Part shown: positions 17,601-22,760 of the stretch, one piece after another
How the letters are laid out: each line of letters begins with the position of its first letter
Numbering within the stretch: the first letter of the stretch is position 1
From: Planctomycetota bacterium
GTDB lineage: Bacteria; Planctomycetota; UBA1135; GCA-002686595
Direction: 5' to 3'
NCBI GenBank assembly: GCA_016709875.1
Contig: JADJLZ010000017.1
Location: 1 to 22,760 of the forward strand
Length of the DNA stretch: 22,760 bases
Notes under the pieces: model-generated
Databases searched by the model: none
The model's input: the letters and a program-made list of their open reading frames with translations, nothing else
What the model was told of the DNA's origin: nothing
Position numbers and translations under genes: made by a program

Positions 17601-18278
17601 GTGCGCGGCCCGCGCGATTCCGAGCGTCGCGGGCGTTTCGCCCCCAGCGAGCCGCGCCGCGTGCAAGTGGACGAGCGCCGCACCGAGCGCGGCATCGACC
17701 TGCGCCTGCCCGCGGCGCTCTCGCTCAAAGGTGTCGTCAAGGACGGGCAGGGCCTGCCCGTGAAGGGAGCGAGCCTCGTCGCAACCCCCGAGGGCGGCTC
17801 GAGCTCGCTCAGCGAGCGTGCGCAGAGCGGCGAGGACGGCAGCTACGAATTGCGCGGTCTGGCTCCGGGCAAGTACACGGTCAGCGCCAGCGCAACCGAT
17901 TTCGCCGACTATGCGAAGCAGGGCGTCGAGCTGAAGCGCACGGCTGGCGCCACGAACGAGCTCGACGTCGTGCTGCAGAAGGGTGTGCTCGTGCGCGTGC
18001 GCGTCGTCGATTCGACCGGGCGGCCGGTCACGGGCGCGTACGCGGAGCTGCGCTCCAAGTCCGGCGCCCCGGCCTCGGAGGCGGGTGCGCAGCGGCGGAT
18101 CTCGAGCTTCTTCCAGGGCGAGGGCAGCTCGGGCGAGGACGGACGGCTGGAACTCGGCCGCTTCGCTCCCGGGGAGTACCGGCTCGAGGTGCAGCGCGGC
18201 GTGGCGAAGGCGAACGTGGATCCGGTCCGGATCGAGGCCGGTCGCGAGGAGCAGGAGTTGCAGGCGGAACTGCCCTGA
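14625..18278 (+). CDS. Large membrane-anchored protein with about eleven carboxypeptidase-regulatory-like modules, two frameshifts
   Basis: ATG 14625 with AGGA eight bases upstream gives a basic start and one membrane segment (LLVSLVLAVLIFGGLGAWLL), then a long exported part. The body is a chain of beta-sandwich modules (CarboxypepD_reg/SdrD-B-like), each with G-x-V-x-D-x-x-G-x-P-x-x-G-A-x-V and a closing F-x-x-L-x-P-G-x-Y. Examples are ISGRVVDAEGQPLAGVRM (15805), IRGVCVDQDGKPVAGAQIVV (16420), LEGNVTDRHGRALPQAIV (16830), IEGSVLDEATNEPVPGAEVL (17395), LKGVVKDGQGLPVKGASLV (17725) and VRVVDSTGRPVTGAYAEL (18000), with closings such as FAGLAPGEYQLSL and LRGLAPGKYTVSA. About eleven units are visible. 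A Gly-rich insert lies near 16540-16590. One missing base near 15240 and one extra C in a CCCCC run near 16330 break the frame. Corrected, it codes for 1217 residues. No catalytic motif was found, so a structural or binding role on the cell surface is likely. The next gene starts 26 bases downstream. Confidence 0.88.
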
Positions 18279-18304
18279 AGGCTTCCGCGGGCTAGACTGC
18301 GCTC

Positions 18305-19363
18305 GTGGTTCTGCTCTCGATCGCCCTGCTGTGTTTCCAGTCCTCGCTCCTTGCGCGTCCCTTGTATCTCGACGAGGCGCCGCCGGAACTGCGTTCGGCT
18401 CGGCACCTGCTGCTCGCGTACAAGGGTGCGCGCATCCCGCCGACGGGGCAGAGTCGCACGCGCGAGCAGGCCGAGGAACTCGGCATCGAGCTCCTCCGGC
18501 GCGCGCACGCGGGTGAAGATTTCCTCCAGCTCGCGCGCGAGTACTCGGACTCGCCCAACGCGAAGGAGGGCGGCGTGCTCGGGACCTTCGCGCCCGGGAT
18601 GCTCGAGCCGCACCTCGACGAGTTCCTCTTCGCCGCGACAACCGGAGCGGTCAGCGACATGATCGAGACGCCCGCGGGCTGGACGATCCTCCAGCGCATC
18701 GAGACGGAAGCCGGCGTGCTGCAGATCCAGATCGACGTGAAGGATCCCGGAGGGCGAGGCGCGAGCCCGTGCGCGCGCTGCGCGCAGGTGGTCGGGAAGC
18801 TCTCCTCGGGCGGCGACTTCGCCGAGCTGGCGAAGGAGTTCTCCGACGACGCGGAGTCGCGCGCGCGCGGCGGACAGTTCGCGATCTACGAGCGCGGCCC
18901 GCGCGACAAGCTGCTCAAGTCTGCCGCGTTCGAGCTCTCGATCGGGGAAGTGTCGCAGCCGATCCGTTCGCCGCTGGGCTACCACATCCTGAAGCGCGTC
19001 GCGCCCGGGCCATCGATCCGAAGCTGCGCGAGAACGAGGTGGGTGCGGCTGCGCGCGATCCTGGTGCAGTACGACCTCGCGCAGGGTGCCGACATGGCCC
19101 ACGCGCCGGACCAGAAGAAGGCGCGCCAGATCGCGGACGCGCTCGCCGTGCGCCTGCACGCGGGCGAGGACATGCTCGAGGTCGCAGCCGAGTTCAACGA
19201 CGATCCGGGCGGCAAGAAACGCCGCGGAGACCTGGGCTGGATCCACCGCGGCGCGCCGAACATCACGCCGATGCTCCAGCAGGCGGCGCTGTTGCCGATC
19301 GGCCAGATCGGCGATCCGCTGCTGACGCCCTTTGGTTACCTGCTCGTGCGGCGCGAGCGCTGA
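18305..19363 (+). CDS. Exported protein with three parvulin (PpiC-type) peptidyl-prolyl isomerase domains
   Basis: GTG 18305 gives a short hydrophobic leader (VLLSIALLCFQSSLLA) and a 352-residue protein. Parvulins assist folding of exported proteins by cis-trans isomerisation of prolyl bonds. Three rotamase units are visible. Unit 1 (residues about 30-135) has RSARHLLLAYKGA, FLQLAREYSDSPNAKEGG and PAGWTILQRIE. Unit 2 (about 140-233) has FAELAKEFSDDAESRARGG and SPLGYHILKRV. Unit 3 (about 245-352) has VRLRAILVQYDLA, MLEVAAEFNDDPGGKKRRG and TPFGYLLVRRE. The frame stays open, but two short stretches (near 18755-18785 and 19010-19040) read better in another frame (EARARARA; PKLRENE), which suggests pairs of compensating base errors. 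It lies 26 bases after the modular protein and seven before the glycosyltransferase, so one transcript is likely. Unlike SurA, the protein has no obvious chaperone N-domain. Confidence 0.88.
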   Translation: MVLLSIALLCFQSSLLARPLYLDEAPPELRSARHLLLAYKGARIPPTGQSRTREQAEELGIELLRRAHAGEDFLQLAREYSDSPNAKEGGVLGTFAPGMLEPHLDEFLFAATTGAVSDMIETPAGWTILQRIETEAGVLQIQIDVKDPGGRGASPCARCAQVVGKLSSGGDFAELAKEFSDDAESRARGGQFAIYERGPRDKLLKSAAFELSIGEVSQPIRSPLGYHILKRVAPGPSIRSCARTRWVRLRAILVQYDLAQGADMAHAPDQKKARQIADALAVRLHAGEDMLEVAAEFNDDPGGKKRRGDLGWIHRGAPNITPMLQQAALLPIGQIGDPLLTPFGYLLVRRER

Positions 19364-19370
19364 ACCGCGC

Positions 19371-20164
19371 ATGCAGCCGCCCGAGGAGCCCCGCGCGCGC
19401 GTGGCGGTCGTGATTCCCGCCCTCGACGAGGAGCAGGCGCTCCCCGGAGTGCTCGCCGCGATCCCGCGTCCGCCGGCGAGCGTGGTGGTCGTGGTCGACA
19501 ACGGCTCGCGCGACCGCACCGCCGAGTGCGCGCGCTGGGGCGCCGTCGTGCTCGTCGAAGCGCGCCGCGGCTACGGGAGCGCGTGCCAGAAAGGTCTCGA
19601 CTGGCTCTTCGGGCGCGAGCCCGGAGCGCCCCTCTCCGGCCTGGAACGGCGCGGACCTGGTCGTGTTCCTCGACGCCGACGGCTCCGACGTGCCCGCGGA
19701 GCTGCCCGCGTTGATCGCGCCCATCCTGCGCGGCGAGGCCGAGGTCGTGATCGGATCGCGCGTGCTCGGAGCTGCGGAGCGCGGCGCGCTCAGCCCGCAG
19801 CAGCGCTTCGGCAACGCGCTCGCCTGCCTGCTGATGCGGCTCTTCTTCGGCGCGCGCCACACGGACCTGGGTCCGTTCCGAGCGATCCGCGCCGATGCGC
19901 TCGCGCACTTGCGCATGTCCGACCTCGACTACGGTTGGACGGTCGAGCTGCAGCTCAAGGCCGCGGTCGCGCATGCGCGTGCTCGAAGTGCCCGTCCGCT
20001 ACCGACGCCGCGCGGGAGGCGCGAGCAAGATCTCCGGTTCGCTCCTCGGCAGCGTGCGCGCGGGAATCAAGATCCTCGGCTGGGTGCTCGGTTGGCGCGT
20101 CGCGCTCTGGTTCACTTCCCGGAGAATCCCCAGGTTCCCTGGATCCGGGCGTAACGCAGGCTGA
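19371..20164 (+). CDS. Family 2 glycosyltransferase (dolichol/polyprenyl-phosphate sugar transferase-like), two frameshifts
   Basis: GT2 enzymes transfer a sugar from a nucleotide donor; this branch often uses a lipid-phosphate acceptor at the inner membrane. It reads VAVVIPALDEEQALPGVLAA, VVVVDNGSRDRTAECA, GYGSACQKGLDWLF, then LVVFLDADGSDVPAELPALI (DAD metal motif), VVIGSRVLG, HTDLGPFRAIRADALAHL and DLDYGWTVELQLKAA, then VLEVPVRYRRRAGGASKISG and GIKILGWVLGWRVAL. The GPFRAIR and YGWTVE(M/L)Q motifs are typical of bacterial relatives of dolichyl-phosphate glucosyltransferase. One extra base near 19640 and one near 19975 break the frame. Corrected length is 263 residues. ATG 19371 is seven bases after the parvulin gene. 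The last 18 residues overlap the convergent lipoprotein gene by 53 bases, so the true stop may be elsewhere. There are no membrane helices beyond a weak C-terminal one. Confidence 0.88.
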
Positions 20165-20434
20165 AGATGTCGAGGATCCAGTTGAAGCCGCCAAGTCCGG
20201 CACGATCAGCACCTTCTCGACCTGCATGTTGGCGAGGTTCGAGTCGGAGGCGTTCTCGCGCGATCTGAAGCGCGGACTTCGGCAGGTCCACCGCCAGCAG
20301 CGTCACGGATGCACCCCAGGAGCTGAAGGTGCCTGAGGTCTCCGTCCCGCGCTGGAACGAGAGGGCGGAGCAGCCGCACACGGCGAACAAGGATGCGAGC
20401 AGCAGGGCGCGAGCGCGGCGCGGAGCGGGAGCAT
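20112..20434 (-). CDS. Small putative lipoprotein of unknown function, frameshifted
   Basis: The minus strand reads a leader (RARALLLASLFAVCGC) that ends in a possible lipobox with Cys after VCG, then SALSFQRGTETSGTFSSWGA, SVTLLAVDLPKSALQIARE, a frame break near 20240 with SNLANMQVEKVLIVPD, a second break near 20190, and GGFNWILDIFSLRYARIQGT, ending at TGA 20114-20112. Size after correction is about 105 residues. Short lipoproteins that begin with a Gly/Thr-rich strand and end with a GFxxILxIxGxxxxQxSGT segment are common in planctomycetes, and this resembles them; no function is known. The start is uncertain: ATG 20434-20432 needs a further one-base shift to join the leader. That ATG overlaps the first possible ATG of the divergent galactokinase gene. 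Its 3' end overlaps the glycosyltransferase gene. Confidence 0.55.
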
Positions 20435-20444
20435 GCGGGAGACG

Positions 20445-21714
20445 ATGAGCGCTGCGCGCGCCGCGGAGGAAGCTGTGCCCGCAAGCTCCGCTCGCTATGC
20501 TCTGCCCGCGGTGAGCGAAACGCGGCGAGAGGAGCTGGAGCGAGCGCTCCTGGAGCACCGGACCGGCTTCGAACAGCGCTTCGGCTCCGGGGCGGGCGTG
20601 CGCCTGTGGTCTCTCCCGGGCGCGTCAACCTGATGGGGGCGCACCTGGACTACAACGGCGGCCCGGTGATGCCCACCGCCATCGACCGGGGCACGTTTTT
20701 CGCGCTGCGGCCGCGCTCGGACCACCGGGTTCGCTTCGCCTCGACACTCGAGCCGGGTGAGTTCGAGGCCGCGCTGGCGGACCTGCCGGGGCAGCCCGCG
20801 CGCCGCTGGTGGGACTACCCGGTGGGGGTCCTGCGCGAGCTTCTCGCCGGGACGGAGCTCCCGGACGTCGCGGGCTTCGATCTGCTCTTCGGGGCAACCT
20901 GCCGGTCGGAGCCGGGCTCTCGTCCTCGGCCTCGATCTGCGTCAGGACGGCGCTCGCGATCTCGGACACCTGGGAGCTCAGGCTCGAGCGGCTCGCGCTG
21001 GTGCAGGCGGCACTCGCGGCCGAACGCGGCTATGTCGGCGTGCAGTGCGGGATTGGGCGCATGCTCGGTCGGCCTCGCGCGCTCGGGAGCGCTGCTCTGG
21101 CTCGACTGCAAGGACCGCTCGAGCGCCTGGATGCCGCTCGACGACCGCTCCGTATGCCATCGCGGTGGCCGACACGCTGGTGCGGCGGGAGCTCGCACAG
21201 GTGCTTTTCAACGAGCGCGTGCGGCAAAGCGGTGCGCGCCGGAAACCTTCGCCGGCTCACCGCACCAACCGGGCGCGCACCTGCGCGACATCAGGCTCGC
21301 GACGCTCAGAGGCCCGCAGCGCGCAACTCGATCCGCTGCTCGCCAGCCGCGCCGCGCACGTCGTGCGCGAGGTCAGGCTCACTTTCGCCGCGCGCGACGC
21401 GCTGGAGCGCGGGAGACCTCCCTGCCTTCGGGGGAGCAGATGACGCGCGCCCGCCAGCCTGCGCGAGGCGCGCTTCGAGGTCAGCGTCACCAACTCGACA
21501 CGCTCGTCGACTCGGCGACGGCCTGCGCGGGCGACGCGCTGGGTTCGCGCCCGACCAGCGCCGGCTTCACGGCGGCTGCGTGGTCGTGCTCCTGCGGCGC
21601 GGGGCGGAGGACGAACTGCGCGAGCAGCTTCGACGCGATTTTCATCTGCGCCCTGGCCGGGCGCCGGTGGTGGGTTCTTCGGGGGCGACGAGGGACCGCG
21701 CGAGTCCGGCCTGA
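20445..21714 (+). CDS. galK: Galactokinase-like GHMP kinase, at least five frameshifts
   Basis: GHMP kinases phosphorylate small alcohols with ATP; galactokinase starts the Leloir pathway. The pieces follow galactokinase order: EELERALLEHRTGFEQRFG, then LPGRVNLMGAHLDYNGG and AIDRGTFFALRPRSD, WWDYPVGVLRELLAG, NLPVGAGLSSSASICVRTA (ATP loop, motif 2), AAERGYVGVQCGI, LLWLDCKDRSSAWMPLDD, YAIAVADTLVRRELAQVLF, LDPLLASRAAHVVREVRLTF, ARDALERGDLPAFG, VDSATACAG and GGCVVVLLRRGAEDELREQL (motif 3 region). Breaks fall near 20625, 20893, 21060, 21150, 21240 and later; where they can be read, most are single lost bases. The usual galactokinase signature GRVNLIGEHTDYNxG is here GRVNLMGAHLDYNGG, with Glu and Thr replaced, so another sugar may be used. 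ATG 20445 was chosen; ATG 20433 would add four residues. The probable stop is TGA 21712-21714. It is divergent from the lipoprotein and convergent with the TPR gene. Confidence 0.78.
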
Positions 21715-21723
21715 AACCGCGCC

Positions 21724-22760
21724 CTACTTCCGGAAGGGTTGTCGGTCGCGGCTGCCTGGCCCGGTCGAAGAGCAGCGTGCCCGGTCTACTCGACTGGCGA
21801 CCTCGAGGCTGGCTCGGCTTCTGCAGATCCAGCGCCAGGTGCGGCTTGTTCCCGAAAGGTAGTTGGCCGCGAGCACCAGGGCGCGTCGTCGAGACGTTGT
21901 GGCGGTAGTTCTCGAGGTAGCCGAGCTGCTTCTCGAAGTCCTGCGGGTCCCGTGTACACGGCGTAGTATCACGATCGTGTCACCGGCCTCAGGCTCGAGT
22001 TCCAGCGCCTGCGCAGCGCCGTCGCGGAGTAGTGGTAGTCGCCCGTGGCGGAGGCGCGTCGAGGGCAGCATGTAGGCACCGCGTCGTCGGGGGCGTACTC
22101 GATCGCCTTCGCGTAGTGCGCGACCGCGTCGACGAAGCGCCGCTCGCTGAAAGCGAGGTCACCCAGCGAGACGTACTGCTGCGCCGACGCACCAGCGCCC
22201 TGCGCCAGCGCGGGGTCGCGCTTTGCGGCGGGAGGTTCCCGCCCGCGACCTGGCCTCGCCGGCCGGCTGCGCAGGCAGGCCGGGCTGCGCGTCGCTCTCG
22301 TGCACGACGATCACCCGCGGCGGCGGGTCGTAGCTGTCGACGTAGATCACGGTCCAGTAACACCGGCGAGCAGCCGAAGTAGTGATAGCCCGGGTAGTTC
22401 CAGTACGGGTGCGTGTTCCAGCCGCGGTTCCAGGTGCGCAACCGGCACCCTGACCAGCCCCAGCCCCCAGTTGGGCCCGGAAGTTGCAGCCGTTGTTCCA
22501 CCACCACCAGCTGCCGGACCTGAGTGGTAACGCCACGTGTTGTAGGGGCTTCCGTAGCCGTGAGTGTATGGGTCCCACCAGATCAAGCCGGAGCCGCCAC
22601 CGCAGGTCGCAAGCTCGCGCCGGTCGCGATCCGCAGCAGGAGGTCGGTCGCGACTGCGGCGACTCGCCCGTCCGCATCTTGCCGGGCGAGCGCCGGGTCC
22701 TCGATCCAGCCGCTCGAAGCGCTCGCTGGCGTGCTCGTACTGCTGCTTGCGCAGTTCGTT
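21724..22760 (-). pseudogene. Trp/Tyr-rich protein with TPR-like repeats, 5' end outside window, frameshifted
   Basis: The gene enters from the right edge. A helical charged stretch (ELRKQQYEHASERFERL, then ADGRVAAVATDLLLR) leads to an aromatic-rich low-complexity segment (LIWWDPYTHGYGSPYNTWRY, SGSWWWWNNG, WNTHPYWNYPGYHYFGCSP), a possible strand YWTVIYVDSYDPPPRVIVVH, and then a tetratricopeptide-like helix pair (QYVSLGDLAFSERRFVDAVA, HYAKAIEYAPDDA), followed by a second unit (ATGDYHYSATALRRALELEP). TPR pairs bind other proteins. The last piece reads ALVLAANYL and ends at TAG or a nearby stop around 21724, nine bases from the convergent galactokinase stop. Five or more frame changes are needed, so domain borders are approximate. 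Planctomycete exported proteins with GYW-rich leaders before TPRs are known to me only in general terms; no function can be assigned. Part of the N-terminus is missing. Confidence 0.5.

Noticed and set aside
14561..18295. A single 1244-codon plus-strand frame as one gene
   Set aside because: Only its middle part (about 15245-16330) carries the module motifs; both ends are Arg-rich nonsense where the real gene runs in another frame.
17241..19519. Long minus-strand open frames opposite the modular protein and parvulin genes
   Set aside because: They are antisense shadows; the plus strand has clear domains and the minus strand shows none.

Overview
This window looks like a chromosomal stretch of a very GC-rich planctomycete, or a close relative, probably from an environmental assembly. 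The best lineage clue is the exported beta-propeller gene at 12573-14393. It ends in a Cys-rich domain (FGDG, CPCGN, GDGLRCAGG, FCPTP) that I associate with secreted planctomycete proteins. The other exported repeat proteins and the DUF1428 and ArsR-SRPBCC genes fit that setting but do not prove it. No rRNA, tRNA, CRISPR array, phage module or intact insertion sequence was found.

Layout. Positions 1-1770 hold nothing I can name. A badly frame-broken Big_5 plus FG-GAP surface protein lies on the minus strand at about 1771-3648. Positions 3649-4442 hold scraps, including a possible transposase tail. A Reg_prop propeller (+) converges on a DUF1428/YbaA-like gene (-), which lies downstream of a RecQ C-terminal piece (-). 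Next come a possible IS91-type transposase tail, an exported alpha/beta hydrolase (-), and a divergent ArsR regulator with its SRPBCC partner (+). A Tat-exported PhoD-type phosphatase (-) follows, then a second DUF1428 copy (-). The plus strand then carries an unidentified small gene, the seven-bladed propeller, and a tight run of three genes: a 1217-residue membrane-anchored protein with about eleven carboxypeptidase-regulatory-like modules, a triple-parvulin protein and a GT2 glycosyltransferase. A small lipoprotein (-), a galactokinase-like GHMP kinase (+) and a Trp-rich TPR protein (-, running off the window) close it.

Many products look exported or surface-linked: the propellers, FG-GAP protein, hydrolase, PhoD, modular anchored protein, parvulin and lipoprotein. 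The 14625-20164 run could be one cell-envelope operon that combines a large exported scaffold, a periplasmic folding helper and a sugar transferase. That link is inferred from gene order only.

Reading quality is the main caveat. Nearly every gene needs one or more single-base shifts to read through, often at G or C runs. Conserved motifs continue across each break, so most shifts are more likely sequence errors than gene decay. The first 4.4 kb and the last 2 kb are worst. Coordinates of broken genes span all readable pieces. I found no clearly new multi-gene system. The strongest candidates for further study are the propeller's C-terminal domain, the modular protein/parvulin/GT2 run and the leaderless arsR promoter.
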